Below, piece after piece: positions 35,540 to 45,301 of a stretch of 64,000 bases of DNA (positions within the stretch are counted from its first letter, which is position 1; each line of letters begins with the position of its first letter). Made by a program: the position numbers and the translations under genes. The notes below the pieces were generated by a model that saw only the letters and a program-made list of their open reading frames with translations, was not told the origin of the DNA and made no database searches. This stretch comes from Thiobacillus sp. (GTDB taxonomy: Bacteria; Pseudomonadota; Gammaproteobacteria; Burkholderiales; Thiobacillaceae). The stretch spans positions 1-64,000 of the forward strand of contig NZ_JADMKC010000033.1 of NCBI RefSeq assembly GCF_018780105.1, given 5' to 3'.

Positions 35540-36495
35540 TGCTGGCACGCGTAGCTGAAAACCTGTACTGGATGGCGCGCTATCTCGAACGCGCCGAAGA
35601 CACCGCACGGCTGATCAACGCCACCACCATGCTGCTGATGGACATGCCGCGCGGCGCCAGCTTCGGCTGGGAAGACCTGCTGAAAGTGGTGGGGCTGGAC
35701 GAGGCCTTCCACAAACACTACGACGAAGCGAGCGAGACCGCCGTGATGAGTTTTCTCATCCAGGACGAGCGCAATCCGTCGTCGATTTTCGCTTGCGTGC
35801 GGATGGCGCGCGAGAACACCCGCACCTTCCGCGAGGTGCTGCCGCGCGAATCCTGGGAATGGGTCAACGAGCTGTATCTCTACACCAGCACCCATCTCGG
35901 CCACGCGCTCGACCGCCGTAAACGCTTCGAAGTGCTGACTGAAATCATCCGTCGCCGTCAGGCAGTGGTCGGGCTGCTGTCCGGCACGATGAGCCGCGAC
36001 GACGGCTTCCAGTTCATGCGGCTGGGGCGCAACGTCGAACGCGCCGACATGACCTCGCGCGTGCTCGACGTCAGCTACGCCATCAACCTGCCCTATCAAA
36101 ACAGCCAGTATTACGACCTGATCTGGATGAGCGTGCTGCATGCGCTGTCGGCGCACCAGATGTACCGCCGCCACGTCGGCGTGCATGCGCGCGGCCACAA
36201 GGTGCTGGGTTTCCTGCTCAACGATCTGCTGTTCCCGCGCAGCGTGCGCCACTGCCTGCACGAAATCCAGTTTGCGCTCGGCGAGCTGCCGGGCGCCGAG
36301 CCGATGCGGCGCTTGCAGGGCATGCTCGACCTGGTCGACCGCGCCGACTACCGCGCACTGGCGGCCAACGGCCTGCACGAGTTCTGCGACGACATCCAGA
36401 AGCGGCTGGCCGACCTCAACGGCATCATCAGCCAGACATACTTCCGTGCGGCGCATCCGCAAAAAATGTCCCAATCCCTTTTCAGTCTGGTTTGA
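35539..36495 (+). CDS. Alpha-E domain protein
   Basis: The 318-residue, mostly helical protein begins MLARVAENLYWMARYLERAEDTARL, the hallmark of the alpha-E family, with the second repeat of this motif around FMRLGRNVERADMTSRVLDV. It has no known enzymatic residues and is predicted to act with the ATP-grasp protein as a partner or scaffold. It overlaps the ATP-grasp gene by one base and ends four bases before the HPPD-like gene. Confidence 0.9.
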   Translation: MLARVAENLYWMARYLERAEDTARLINATTMLLMDMPRGASFGWEDLLKVVGLDEAFHKHYDEASETAVMSFLIQDERNPSSIFACVRMARENTRTFREVLPRESWEWVNELYLYTSTHLGHALDRRKRFEVLTEIIRRRQAVVGLLSGTMSRDDGFQFMRLGRNVERADMTSRVLDVSYAINLPYQNSQYYDLIWMSVLHALSAHQMYRRHVGVHARGHKVLGFLLNDLLFPRSVRHCLHEIQFALGELPGAEPMRRLQGMLDLVDRADYRALAANGLHEFCDDIQKRLADLNGIISQTYFRAAHPQKMSQSLFSLV

Positions 36496-36499
36496 TCCC

Positions 36500-37732
36500 A
36501 TGACCGTCTCGCTCAGTTTCCCCCGCGTCGGCGACAAGCAGAACTCACCGCAGTTCGAAGATTATCTGGGCCAGCTGCTCAACGAGCGCGACCGCATCGG
36601 CCTGACCGAAGCGATCCGCCAGATCGACGCGCTGATGATCACCGTCGAGCCCAGCCATGCGGTCGCCTACCTCGCCGAGCTGTGCGTGATGACGCCGTAC
36701 CATTACCTGGTCACGCTGGAAACCGAGACGCACTACACCCACATCCTGCGCATCGACATGAGCGCGCCCGACATCCTGGTGCGCGAAGTGAAAGACCCCA
36801 ATGTGCGCGGCATTTTTCGCAGCCTCAACGAGGTCTACCCGATCGGCGCAGTCAAGCCCAACTCGCGCTACATGGGCGAAGTGCTGCGCGTGACCGACCC
36901 GCACGCGGTGGTCGACATGCAGAAGGCGCGCGACATCCGCTTCTTCAACCAGGATCAGATCCGCAAGCTGGAACTGCCGGGCAACATGGCGGTGGTCAAA
37001 CCCAGCCCCTACACCCACAACATCGTCGCCTACTGGGAGCGGCCCGAAACCGACATCCGCGTCTACGCGCTCGGCTGGAGCAGCATCCGCGACGACATGC
37101 AGGCCGCGTACGAAGCCGCCAAGGCGACGCAAAAGCGACTCGGTATCGACACGCTGCTGCTGCCGATCGACCACCTGGCCACCCGCATCTACAGCCAGAA
37201 CCGCGAGGCAGCCATCCTCGAGTACCTGACCCTGACGAGCTATTACTTCTGGGGCGCCTACGACATCGAAGACCAGAATTCCTCGACCAACGTCACCAAG
37301 AGCGTGCACTACGCCAACGAGCTCGAATGTCCGGCCAAGGTATTCACCGCCGCCAACCACCCCTACTTCATGAACCACCTGCTGACCGAATCGCCAACCG
37401 AGGCCTTCGTGCGCAACTTCGGCCCGCGCCTGCACCACGTTGCCGTGGCGGTGAAAGACGGCGAAACCGCCGAGCTCGCCAACATCGACTTTGTGGTCAA
37501 TTCGCTGCGCGATTGCGGACAGAAATTCCTGCTCGATGTCATCGGTTCGAAGGAAGCAGGGCTCAAGCAGATCTTCTCCAGCGCGTCGGAATACTCCTCG
37601 CTGATCATCGAGTACGTCCAGCGCTTCGGCGGCTTCCAGGGCTTTTTTACCAAGGACAACGTGGCCGAACTCACGCATGCCGCCGGAGTTGAGGAAAGCC
37701 TGCGCGAACTGCAGGCCGAAGCGCAAGCCTGA
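36500..37732 (+). CDS. 4-hydroxyphenylpyruvate dioxygenase-like (VOC superfamily) protein
   Basis: The 410-residue protein has a C-terminal half resembling HPPD. His225 (LPIDHLATRIY), His313 (LHHVAVAV) and Glu371 (LIIEYVQRFGG) sit where HPPD has its 2-His-1-carboxylate iron ligands. GLKQIFS and GFFTKDN match the family C-terminus. The N-terminal half is divergent. It starts four bases after the alpha-E gene and so belongs to the ATP-grasp operon. This suggests an Fe(II) oxygenase acting on the ligase product, rather than tyrosine catabolism, since no hmg or fah genes are near. Confidence 0.75.
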   Translation: MTVSLSFPRVGDKQNSPQFEDYLGQLLNERDRIGLTEAIRQIDALMITVEPSHAVAYLAELCVMTPYHYLVTLETETHYTHILRIDMSAPDILVREVKDPNVRGIFRSLNEVYPIGAVKPNSRYMGEVLRVTDPHAVVDMQKARDIRFFNQDQIRKLELPGNMAVVKPSPYTHNIVAYWERPETDIRVYALGWSSIRDDMQAAYEAAKATQKRLGIDTLLLPIDHLATRIYSQNREAAILEYLTLTSYYFWGAYDIEDQNSSTNVTKSVHYANELECPAKVFTAANHPYFMNHLLTESPTEAFVRNFGPRLHHVAVAVKDGETAELANIDFVVNSLRDCGQKFLLDVIGSKEAGLKQIFSSASEYSSLIIEYVQRFGGFQGFFTKDNVAELTHAAGVEESLRELQAEAQA

Positions 37733-37833
37733 TTCAAAACCGCCGGATTGATGCGCAAAAAAAACGCTCAAGCCGGCATCGTTTTAACCGATACATCAGC
37801 AATCGATTAAATACTTATTTTGTGGAGCAAACC

Positions 37834-38124
37834 ATGGATCGCGACACCCTGAACGAAATGGTGAAACTGAAATTTGGCGCCCGCAAGGCGGGCGGTCCTG
37901 AAATCGATCTGGTGAAGCTGGCCGCCGACGCCGGCTACGCCGACAGCATACTCAGCGCGGTGGAAAACCTGCCCGACGAATCGCTGGTGCTGCTGGCCAT
38001 GACCCTGCGCGACAAATTCGGCCTGCTCGCTGCCAAGCCCACGCAAGCGGCTCCCACACCAGAACCCGTCAAGGAAAAAACTGCCGAACCCGTTCAACGC
38101 TACATCGGCGGCGCACGCGGCTGA
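37834..38124 (+). CDS. Small hypothetical protein
   Basis: The 96-residue protein is unrecognised. Its first 70 residues look like a compact helical domain (LNEMVKLKFGARKAGGPEIDLVKLAADAGYAD), and the end is Pro/Lys/Glu-rich with QRYIGGARG. The ATG at 37834 is preceded by GGAG. It is 101 bp after the HPPD-like gene on the same strand and could be the last member of that operon. It has no signal peptide. Confidence 0.65.
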   Translation: MDRDTLNEMVKLKFGARKAGGPEIDLVKLAADAGYADSILSAVENLPDESLVLLAMTLRDKFGLLAAKPTQAAPTPEPVKEKTAEPVQRYIGGARG

Positions 38125-38366
38125 CAGCTGGGCAGACCACCCGCAACAGGTGATCGCCGGCACGCGGCGCGACCTGCCCGTGCCTTGCAAATCCATTTCT
38201 CCGGCCTATACAGATGTCAGGCTTGGCTGCTGCCGGAGCGACTCCATTCCCGCCCCCCGCACGATAACTGCCGCGTTGCTGAACGCATCCTGGCGCAGCC
38301 GACCTGACTCGCGGCCAGGTGCTGGCAACCCGGCGCATCCCCCTCAACGCAAATGAAAGGCACATC

Positions 38367-38927
38367 ATGAAACTGAGCCATTTTTTAGCATTCGCAACGG
38401 CCACACTGATTTCGCTTTCAGGCCCGGCTGCTTTTGCCGAGTCGGACGTTGAAAAGCAGCGCGCCGAGATCCGGACCACGGTCGACAAGACGCTCACGGA
38501 TTTTTATCAAGCCGATCCGAAGCTCAAAGATGCCGTCGCAAAAGCACCGGGCTATGGCGTATTCACCACATATGGGTTGAGTTTTCTGCTCGGCGGCAGC
38601 GGCGGCAAGGGCTTGGTGCACGACAACAAAACCATGAATGACACGTTCATGTCGCTGGCCCAGGCCAGCGCGGGCTTGCAGATCGGCGCGTCGCAAACCC
38701 GCTATCTGTTCGTGTTCAAGGATGCCAAATCGATGCAGGGCTTCATCGACTCGGGATGGGAAGCGGGCGCCGAAGGCGGCGCGGGGGCCGGCGCCGGCAA
38801 GAAATCGGCGGGTGGCACAGTCGGTCAATTCACCGGCGGCAAGTTGTACAGCCTGACCAAAAACGGCTTCCAGGCGGGCGGCGCCGTAGCCGGCACCAAG
38901 TTCTGGAAGGACAAGGACCTGAACTGA
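38367..38927 (+). CDS. Exported SYLF/Ysc84-domain lipid-binding protein
   Basis: The 186-residue protein has a signal peptide (FLAFATATLISLSGPAAFA). A SYLF/Ysc84 domain follows, with the typical Gly-rich strands (APGYGVFTTYGLSFLLGGSGGKG, FKDAKSMQGFIDSGWEAGAEG). SYLF domains bind phosphoinositides in eukaryotes; the bacterial exported versions are of unknown role. GAAAGG lies before the ATG, and a strong terminator follows. The 242 bp upstream hold no gene. Confidence 0.85.
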   Translation: MKLSHFLAFATATLISLSGPAAFAESDVEKQRAEIRTTVDKTLTDFYQADPKLKDAVAKAPGYGVFTTYGLSFLLGGSGGKGLVHDNKTMNDTFMSLAQASAGLQIGASQTRYLFVFKDAKSMQGFIDSGWEAGAEGGAGAGAGKKSAGGTVGQFTGGKLYSLTKNGFQAGGAVAGTKFWKDKDLN

Positions 38928-38949
38928 GCTCCCGGTTTCCGGCAACACG

Positions 38950-38981
38950 AAAAACGGCCCCTCATCGAAGGGGCCGTTTTT
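38950..38981 (+). terminator. Rho-independent terminator after the SYLF gene
   Basis: AAAAACGGCCCCT and AGGGGCCGTTTTT form a 13-bp stem with a six-base loop, ending in a T-run. The A/T ends also make it work on the other strand, where the ParA-like gene terminates nearby. Confidence 0.93.
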
Positions 38982-39048
38982 CATCTGCCGGACTCAGTCG
39001 TCATTGCTTGCGCCCTGGGGTGGTTTCCATTCAGGTGCGATTAATTAA

Positions 39049-39753
39049 TCAGATATGCAGGCTGTCGATTTCGCTGTAAGCGCTTTTCAGCCACAGCTTG
39101 ACGCGCTGGCGCTCGAGAATGCCGAGTGCATGGTCGTCGGTGCGCTGGGTGGCCGACCAAAAACTGCTGCTGTGGCCGTCGATCTTGATCATGGCGGCTT
39201 CGTGCAGGCGCTTGATATTGATGACGCGTGCATTGAGGTCGAGCGCGCGCTGCTTTTCGCCGGAGGCTTCGAGTAGATCGAAGTTGTCGCCGCGAATATG
39301 ATTTTGCACCAGCACGTAGTTGAGGCGCGCGCCGAAGCGGTCGAGCAGTTTCTTCAGCAGGTCGACCGGGTCGCGGCCCGAGTCCATGACGTGCCAGTAG
39401 CTCAGCACCAGACCCATTTCGCCCGCCAGTTCCAGCACGCCGGAGTCGTCCATCCATTGCGTCAGCGCGTCCTGGGTTTGCGCGGCGAGATCGACCAGGA
39501 TGCAGCGCTGGGTTCCATCAACGGCGGGCTCGGCGATGGCGGCTTCGACGATAGCATCGAGGCTTTCATAACTGTCCACGACGACGGGCGAGGCGTAGCC
39601 CGCATAAAAGCGCATCAGCGCGCCGTGCGAACGATCGGTGTCGAAGCCGAGAAAAGGCTGTTCGTGGTCGATCAGGTATTGCGCAAGCAGGCGCGAGACC
39701 AGCGATTTGCCAACCCCGCCCTTTTCACCGCCGATGAAGTGGATGTGTGCCAT
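39049..39753 (-). CDS. ParA/MinD-like P-loop ATPase
   Basis: The 234-residue protein has a deviant Walker A motif (GGEKGGVGKS, residues about 8-17) with the signature Lys, and GFDTDRSHG as switch region. The rest is typical of ParA-type cytoskeletal ATPases, but there is no ParB or chromosome-partition neighbour. It is encoded 42 bp downstream of the transglutaminase-DUF2126 gene on the same strand. That suggests it positions or regulates that enzyme system rather than DNA; this is an inference. Confidence 0.82.
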   Translation of the reverse strand: MAHIHFIGGEKGGVGKSLVSRLLAQYLIDHEQPFLGFDTDRSHGALMRFYAGYASPVVVDSYESLDAIVEAAIAEPAVDGTQRCILVDLAAQTQDALTQWMDDSGVLELAGEMGLVLSYWHVMDSGRDPVDLLKKLLDRFGARLNYVLVQNHIRGDNFDLLEASGEKQRALDLNARVINIKRLHEAAMIKIDGHSSSFWSATQRTDDHALGILERQRVKLWLKSAYSEIDSLHI

Positions 39754-39759
39754 ATGTGG

Positions 39760-39787
39760 GTGAGCCGTGAGAGGTGAACGGTAAGGG
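39760..39787. repeat. Degenerate heptamer repeats of the GTGAGCG family
   Basis: Four imperfect seven-base units (GTGAGCC, GTGAGAG, GTGAACG, GTAAGGG) lie between the transglutaminase and ParA-like genes. They are related to the eight exact GAGCGGT copies at 14305-14360, so the family is dispersed. Confidence 0.6.
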
Positions 39788-39795
39788 GAAGACGG

Positions 39796-42700
39796 CTAGC
39801 GCCGACGCAGGTCGAGCGTGTGCGGGAATTCGCCGACGTCGGCCACCGGCGGCGGCACCATCGGTCCGGGCGCGCTGCCGCCGGGAATGAAAATGCGCAC
39901 TGTCTCCGCAGACGACTGGGTGGCCGGCATCGGGCTGACGTCAGGCGGATGGCTGAAGCTGCCGATGCTGTGCCCCCAATCCTGAAAGCGCATATGACGG
40001 CGCGACTCGGCCTCCATCGCGTTGACTGGAAAGGTGTCGTAACTGCGCCCGCCGGGGTGCACCACGCGGTAGGTGCAGCCGCCGACGGCGCGGTCGTTCC
40101 AGGTGTCGATCAGGTCGAATACCAGCGGCGAATGGATGCCGATGGTGGGGTGCAGCGCCGACGGCGGCTGCCAGGCGCGGTAGCGCACACCGCAGACGAA
40201 CTCACCATGCACGCCGGTCGGCACCAGCGGCACGCGGTGGCCGTTGCAGGCGAGCACGTAGCGGCTGTCGGTGAGCCCGCTGACCTTGACCTGCAGGCGC
40301 TCGACCGACGAATCGACGTAGCGCGCGGTGCCAAGGCTGGTGTTTTCTTCGCCCAGCACGTTCCACGGTTCGATCGCGGTACGCAGTTCGACGGCGATGT
40401 CGCCGAGCTGCAGGGTGCCGTGGCGCGGGAAACGGAATTCCAGGAACGGCTTGTACCAGTCGAGCTGGAACGGGAAGCCGGCGATGTTGAGGTCGTCGAT
40501 GACGTCCTTCAGGTCGGCCCACAAATAATGCGGCAGCATGTAGCGGTCGTGCAGCAGCGTGCCCCAGCGCACCAGCGGCTTGCGGTAGGGCTCGTTCCAG
40601 AAGCGCGCAACCAGCGCGCGCAACAGCAGCATCTGCGCCAGGCTCATGCGCAGGTGCGGCGGCATTTCGAAGCCGCGAAACTCGAGCAGGCCGAGCCGCC
40701 CGCTGGCGCTGTCGGGCGAATACAGCTTGTCGATGCAGAACTCCGAGCGGTGCGTGTTGCCGGTAAGGTCGGTGAGTAGATTGCGCAACAGGCGGTCCAC
40801 CAGCCACGGCTGCGGGGTGTCGCCGATGGGCATTTGCTGGAACGCGATTTCGAGTTCGTACAGCCGTTCGATGCGGCCTTCGTCGACGCGCGGCGCCTGG
40901 CTGGTGGGGCCGATGAACATGCCGGAGAACAGATACGACAGCGCCGGGTGGTGCTGCCAGTAGGTGATCAGGCTGGCCAGCACATCGGGACGGCGCAGGA
41001 AGGGGCTGTCGGCAGGCGTCGCACCGCCGAGCGTGACATGGTTGCCGCCGCCGGTGCCGGCGTGGCGGCCGTCGAGCATGAACTTCTCGGCAGCAAGCCT
41101 GGACAGCCGCGCCTCTTCGTATACCAGCGTCGTCGTGTCCACCAGTTGCTGCCAGTTGTGCGCGGGGTGGATGTTGACCTCGATGACGCCGGGGTCGGGG
41201 GTGACCAGCAGCTTTTCCAGACGCCCATCGGACGGCGGCGCATAGCCTTCGATCACCAGCGGAAAATTGTGCGCGGCGGCGCTGGCTTCGACCGCCGCCA
41301 GCAGGTCGAGGTAGTGTTCGAGCGTGGTGGTCGGCGGCATGAAGACGTACAGACAGCCGCCGCGCGCCTCGACGCACAAGGCGGTGTGCGGCACCGCAAC
41401 GCTCAACCTCGCCGATGCGGTTTGCGGATGCAGCTCGGGATGCTCGGGGTCGTCCGCACCGAATGGCGCAGGCGTGTAGCTGGAAAAACGCGCGGCGATT
41501 TCGCCATGAAAATCGGCCAGCGGCGGCTGGGCGGCAAAGGGGTCCACCTCGACCCAGGGTTCGCGCTCGTCCTCCGCCACCCACGGCAGCGAATTCAGCG
41601 GCAGGCGCAGGCCGATCGGCGCGTCGCCCGGGGTGAGATACAGACGGTCGCGCCGGGTCTTCCACGGCGCGCTGTGCCACGGATGTTCGCCGCCGTCCTT
41701 TTCACTCCCGCGCCAGGCCAGCGGCAGCACGTAGCCGGTCGGCGTATTCAGGCCGCGCGACAATTTGTTGGCCAGCGAGCCGCGCAGGCTGGCGCTGTCG
41801 AGTTCGGCGTGGCCGGGCTCCACATTGGGCGGCAGTTCCGCCTCCTGCAGCAGCGCAGCGAGCGCGTCTTCGTACACCGGCTGCGCGTAGCGCATCGCCA
41901 GCCCAAGATGCTGCGCCAGGGTCTTGGCGAAGTGCCGCGCGTCGATCACGCTGCGGCCGCTGTCCTGCTCCGCCTCGGCCAGCAGCGCCGGGTTCCGCCA
42001 CATCGGCACGCCGTCCTTGCGCCAGTAGATCCCCAGCGCCCAGCGCGGCAACGGCTCGCCCGGATACCACTTGCCCTGCCCGGTGTGCAGCAGCGCGCCG
42101 GGCGCCAGACGTTCGCGCAAGCGCCGCGCCAGCACTTCGGCGCGCTCCCTTTTGTGGCGACCGAAAGCATCTGTGTTCCATTCTGGTGCTTCCATGTCAT
42201 CGATCGAGACAAACGTGGGCTCGCCGCCGTGGGTCAGGCGCACGTCGCTGGCCAGCAACTTGTCATCGACCGCATAACCGAGTGCCAGAATCGCCGCCCA
42301 CGCGTCGTCGCTATACGGTAGCGTCACGCGCGGATCTTCACGAATGCGGCTGACGGTATTGGAAAACTCGAACTCGACCTCGCACGTATCGGTCATGCCC
42401 TCGATCGGTGCGGCGGAAGACGGCTGCGGCGTGGCGGCGAGCGGAATGTGGCCTTCGCCGGCGAATAGTCCCGAAGTCGGGTCCAGCCCGATCCAGCCCG
42501 CGCCGGGCAGATACACCTCGGTCCAGGCGTGCAGGTCGGTGAAGTCTTTCTCGGTACCCGACGGGCCGTCGAGCGATTTTTCGTCGGCGGTGAGCTGCAC
42601 CAGATAGCCCGACACGAAACGCGCCGCCAGGCCCAGATGGCGCAGGATCTGCACCAGCAGCCAGGCCGAGTCGCGGCACGAGCCAAGCGCCTTCTGCAGC

Positions 42701-43215
42701 GTCTCTTCCGGCGTCTGCACCCCGGGCTCCATGCGCACGGTGTAGGCGATGTCGCGCTGCAGGCGCTGGTTCAGCGCCACCAGAAAATCGTTGCAGTGCA
42801 CCCGCTCGCGCGGCACCTGATCCAGCCAGCCCTGCAACAGCGGCCCCGCCGGCTCGGTCTCGAGGTAGGGCGTCAGCTCGCGCTTCAGGGCTGCGTCGTA
42901 GTCGAACGGATAGTGCTCGGCGCTCTCCTCGACGAAGTAATCGAAGGGGTTGATCACCGTCAGATCGGCGATCACCTCGACGTCGACCGAAAATTCGCGC
43001 GTCGCCTCCGGGAACACCAGCCGCGCCAGATAGTTGCCGAACGGATCCTGCTGCCAGTTGATGAAGTGCGTCTCCGGCGTGATCTTCAGCGAGTAGGCGA
43101 GGATGGGCGTGCGCGAATGCGGCGCCGGACGCAGCCGCACCACGTGCGGGCTCAGCGAGACGCGGCGGTCGAACTTGTAGACGGTGGTGTGGCGGATGGC
43201 GACGTGGATGCTCAT
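39796..43215 (-). CDS. Transglutaminase-like / DUF2126 fusion protein
   Basis: This large protein (1139 residues) has an N-terminal bacterial transglutaminase N domain and a transglutaminase core with Cys180 (GSCRDSAW), His229 (LHAWTEVY) and Asp245 (LDPTSG). The C-terminal two thirds match DUF2126. Such fusions are regular companions of circularly permuted ATP-grasp and alpha-E genes. The core could act as a peptidase or transamidase on the ligase product. The cluster is split in two opposite strands here, joined only by the SYLF gene and terminator. Confidence 0.92.
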   Translation of the reverse strand: MSIHVAIRHTTVYKFDRRVSLSPHVVRLRPAPHSRTPILAYSLKITPETHFINWQQDPFGNYLARLVFPEATREFSVDVEVIADLTVINPFDYFVEESAEHYPFDYDAALKRELTPYLETEPAGPLLQGWLDQVPRERVHCNDFLVALNQRLQRDIAYTVRMEPGVQTPEETLQKALGSCRDSAWLLVQILRHLGLAARFVSGYLVQLTADEKSLDGPSGTEKDFTDLHAWTEVYLPGAGWIGLDPTSGLFAGEGHIPLAATPQPSSAAPIEGMTDTCEVEFEFSNTVSRIREDPRVTLPYSDDAWAAILALGYAVDDKLLASDVRLTHGGEPTFVSIDDMEAPEWNTDAFGRHKRERAEVLARRLRERLAPGALLHTGQGKWYPGEPLPRWALGIYWRKDGVPMWRNPALLAEAEQDSGRSVIDARHFAKTLAQHLGLAMRYAQPVYEDALAALLQEAELPPNVEPGHAELDSASLRGSLANKLSRGLNTPTGYVLPLAWRGSEKDGGEHPWHSAPWKTRRDRLYLTPGDAPIGLRLPLNSLPWVAEDEREPWVEVDPFAAQPPLADFHGEIAARFSSYTPAPFGADDPEHPELHPQTASARLSVAVPHTALCVEARGGCLYVFMPPTTTLEHYLDLLAAVEASAAAHNFPLVIEGYAPPSDGRLEKLLVTPDPGVIEVNIHPAHNWQQLVDTTTLVYEEARLSRLAAEKFMLDGRHAGTGGGNHVTLGGATPADSPFLRRPDVLASLITYWQHHPALSYLFSGMFIGPTSQAPRVDEGRIERLYELEIAFQQMPIGDTPQPWLVDRLLRNLLTDLTGNTHRSEFCIDKLYSPDSASGRLGLLEFRGFEMPPHLRMSLAQMLLLRALVARFWNEPYRKPLVRWGTLLHDRYMLPHYLWADLKDVIDDLNIAGFPFQLDWYKPFLEFRFPRHGTLQLGDIAVELRTAIEPWNVLGEENTSLGTARYVDSSVERLQVKVSGLTDSRYVLACNGHRVPLVPTGVHGEFVCGVRYRAWQPPSALHPTIGIHSPLVFDLIDTWNDRAVGGCTYRVVHPGGRSYDTFPVNAMEAESRRHMRFQDWGHSIGSFSHPPDVSPMPATQSSAETVRIFIPGGSAPGPMVPPPVADVGEFPHTLDLRRR

Positions 43216-43258
43216 GGCGACAGTCAGTGTGCGGACTGACTGTTACAAGCAAAGGTCG
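43203..43258. repeat. 56-bp direct repeat, copy A
   Basis: This stretch (starting CGTGGATGCTCATGGCGACA) matches 52084-52139 at 46 of 56 positions by hand alignment. It covers the start codon of the transglutaminase gene and its upstream region. The two copies bracket the whole YCII/VOC block. Confidence 0.75.
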
Positions 43259-43293
43259 AGCCAGCGTTTTCAATCTATATTTGTCATGGGCCG

Positions 43294-43320
43294 TGTCGAT
43301 TTTTACCGTACTGGCACGTC
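43294..43320 (+). promoter_or_regulatory. ECF sigma promoter 1 (TGTCGA-N17-CGTC)
   Basis: TGTCGA (43294-43299) and CGTC (43317-43320, followed by GTA) are exactly 17 bases apart, 54 bases before the first YCII gene. The same pair with identical spacing occurs at 45217 and 48678. It is presumably read by the ECF42-type factor encoded at 50778. Confidence 0.8.
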
Positions 43321-43373
43321 GTAGTAGCAGAGACCATTTTGATTCCCGGTCCGCTTTTTTACAGGAGTCCATC

Positions 43374-43781
43374 ATGCGCTACATGCTCATCGTCAAGGCC
43401 ACCCCGGAGTCCGAGGCTGAAACCACCCCGGCGCCCGAGGCCGAATTGCTGGCCGAGATGGCCGACTACCATGAGCAATTGATGAAGGCCGGCGTGCTGC
43501 TCGACGGCTCGGGCCTGAAACCCAGTTCGCATGGCTGGCGCATCCGCTACGACGGCGACGCACGCAGCGTCATCGACGGGCCGTTCGCCGAAACGAAGGA
43601 GTTGATCGCCGGTTACACCCTCATCCAGGTGAAATCGCGCGAAGAGGCGATGGAATGGGCGCGGCGTTTTCCCAACCCGGCCGGGCGCGGCAAACCGGCG
43701 GAAATCGAAGTGCGGCCGCTGTACGAGCTGGACGACTTCGCGCCGTCGCCGGAGATCGAACGCATGCGCGAAATATTCTGA
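43374..43781 (+). CDS. YCII/DGPF-domain protein 1
   Basis: The 135-residue protein has the YCII fold with the DGPF motif (SVIDGPFAETKELIAGYTLIQ, about 66-86), matching ECF42-linked proteins. YCII proteins are small ferredoxin-like barrels, sometimes with a hydrolase or dehalogenase role, but most are uncharacterised. It lies directly after an ECF-type promoter and heads a run of small genes. GGAG precedes the ATG. Confidence 0.88.
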   Translation: MRYMLIVKATPESEAETTPAPEAELLAEMADYHEQLMKAGVLLDGSGLKPSSHGWRIRYDGDARSVIDGPFAETKELIAGYTLIQVKSREEAMEWARRFPNPAGRGKPAEIEVRPLYELDDFAPSPEIERMREIF

Positions 43782-43837
43782 CCTTAACTTGTGAATAGCC
43801 GAACCCTTTCTTTATAACTTTTCCAAGGAGCCCTGCC

Positions 43838-44308
43838 ATGACCGCCCCCGTCAAACCCATCCCCGAAGGCATGCACAGCCTGACCCCCCACCTCGTCTGC
43901 CGCGACGCGAACGCGGCAATGGACTTCTACATCTCCGCCTTCGGCGCGCGCGACGGCGGCCGCCTGCCCGGCCCCGACGGCAAGCTCATGCACGGCATGA
44001 TGTGGATCGGCGATTCCGCGCTGATGCTGGTCGACGAAAACCCGCAATGGGGCATGCATAGTCCGCTCGGCCTGAACGGCACGCCGGTAATCGTCCACCT
44101 GTATGTCGAGGACGTCGACGCGACGATGGCGCGCGCGGTTGAAGCCGGCGCGACGCTGACCATGCCCGCCACCGACATGTTCTGGGGCGACCGCTACGGC
44201 CAGGTGCGCGACCCGTTCGGCCACCAGTGGTCGATCGCGACGCATATCCGCGACATGTCACCCGAAGAAATTCAGGCAGCGTCGAAAACCGGCTGCGTAG
44301 GCGCCTGA
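43838..44308 (+). CDS. VOC-family protein (PhnB/glyoxalase-like) 1
   Basis: The 156-residue protein has a vicinal-oxygen-chelate fold (HLVCRDANAAMDFYISAFGA ... QVRDPFGHQWSIATH). The pattern RDPFGHxW is shared with the protein at 44735. Metal or substrate is not determinable. It starts 56 bp after the YCII gene and has an AAGGAG site. Confidence 0.88.
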   Translation: MTAPVKPIPEGMHSLTPHLVCRDANAAMDFYISAFGARDGGRLPGPDGKLMHGMMWIGDSALMLVDENPQWGMHSPLGLNGTPVIVHLYVEDVDATMARAVEAGATLTMPATDMFWGDRYGQVRDPFGHQWSIATHIRDMSPEEIQAASKTGCVGA

Positions 44309-44325
44309 CGCTGGGGGAATCAGCT

Positions 44326-44673
44326 ATGACATACACAGGAAGCTGTCACTGCGGCCACGTCCGCTTCGAAGTCGAAGGCACACTCGATGGGGCGATGGCG
44401 TGCAACTGCTCGATCTGCCAACGGAAAGGGTCGCTGCTGTGGTTTGTCCCGCGCGACCGCCTGCGCCTGCTCACGCCCGAGGAAAACTGCGCGACCTACA
44501 CATTCGGCCCACACACGATCAAGCACCGCTTCTGCCCGAAATGCGGCATCCATCCGTATGGCGAAGCCACAGATCCGGCCGGAACCCGAATGGCTGCCAT
44601 CAATATTCGATGCCTCGATCAAGTCGATCTGGAAAGCGTTCCCGTTAAACATTTCGATGGCCGGGCAATTTAA
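44326..44673 (+). CDS. GFA-family (CENP-V/GFA) zinc protein
   Basis: The 115-residue protein has the GFA zinc ligands Cys7-x-Cys9, Cys26-x-Cys28-x2-Cys31 and Cys70-x2-Cys73. The family is named for glutathione-dependent formaldehyde-activating enzymes, though most members are uncharacterised. It begins 17 bp after the VOC gene. The start with MTYTGSCHCG is the usual one. Confidence 0.88.
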   Translation: MTYTGSCHCGHVRFEVEGTLDGAMACNCSICQRKGSLLWFVPRDRLRLLTPEENCATYTFGPHTIKHRFCPKCGIHPYGEATDPAGTRMAAINIRCLDQVDLESVPVKHFDGRAI

Positions 44674-44734
44674 TGACATCGCGCGCGTACCGTCGTGGGC
44701 GAAATTGCAGTCGCTACCCCCCAGGAGACTTGCG

Positions 44735-45184
44735 ATGAAGATCGAAGAAGTGTTCGCCTATCTGTGCGTATCCAACGCCGATGCCGCCATCGATTTCTAC
44801 CGGCGCGCCTTCGGCGGCGCCGAAAAACTCCGCCTGGTCGAACCCGGCGGACGCATCGGCCATGCCGAACTCGCCTTCGGCGCCGCGACCATCATGCTCA
44901 GCGACGAGTTTCCCGAATGCGGCATCCGTTCGCCGACGGCCATCGGCGCCACGCCGGTGACGATCCACCTGCACGTGGATGACGCCGACGCCATGATCGC
45001 CAGCGCGCTGGCCGCGGGCGCAACGCTCCAACGCGCGGCCGAGGATCATTTCTACGGCGAACGTTCCGGAACCGTGACCGATCCTTTTGGCCATCGCTGG
45101 TTGATCGGCCATGCCATCGAGGCGGTCGAGCCCGACGAGATGCAGCGCCGTTACACGGCTGCGGCGAAGGACGACGCGGGATGA
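44735..45184 (+). CDS. VOC-family protein 2
   Basis: The 149-residue glyoxalase-fold protein (YLCVSNADAAIDFYRRAFGG ... GTVTDPFGHRWLIGHAIE) closely resembles VOC protein 1 in layout, so the two probably arose by duplication. A CAGGAG site precedes the ATG. It is in one run with the GFA gene. Substrate unknown. Confidence 0.88.
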   Translation: MKIEEVFAYLCVSNADAAIDFYRRAFGGAEKLRLVEPGGRIGHAELAFGAATIMLSDEFPECGIRSPTAIGATPVTIHLHVDDADAMIASALAAGATLQRAAEDHFYGERSGTVTDPFGHRWLIGHAIEAVEPDEMQRRYTAAAKDDAG

Positions 45185-45216
45185 GCGATCGGTCGCGCGA
45201 AATTTTTTCGAACCGT

Positions 45217-45243
45217 TGTCGATTCGGCTCGACCTGGTTCGTC
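45217..45243 (+). promoter_or_regulatory. ECF sigma promoter 2 (TGTCGA-N17-CGTC)
   Basis: TGTCGA (45217-45222) and CGTC (45240-45243, followed by GTA) are separated by 17 bases, 58 bases before the next VOC start. It is identical in both boxes and spacing to promoter 1. Confidence 0.8.
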
Positions 45244-45301
45244 GTATCCATGCGGAAACACACGGGCGCCGCATTGCTCAACCCGAACGAAAGGAATCAT
45301 C

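Noticed and set aside
36500-37732. True tyrosine-catabolism HPPD
   Set aside because: The N-terminal half is divergent, and the operon context is ATP-grasp/alpha-E rather than homogentisate genes.
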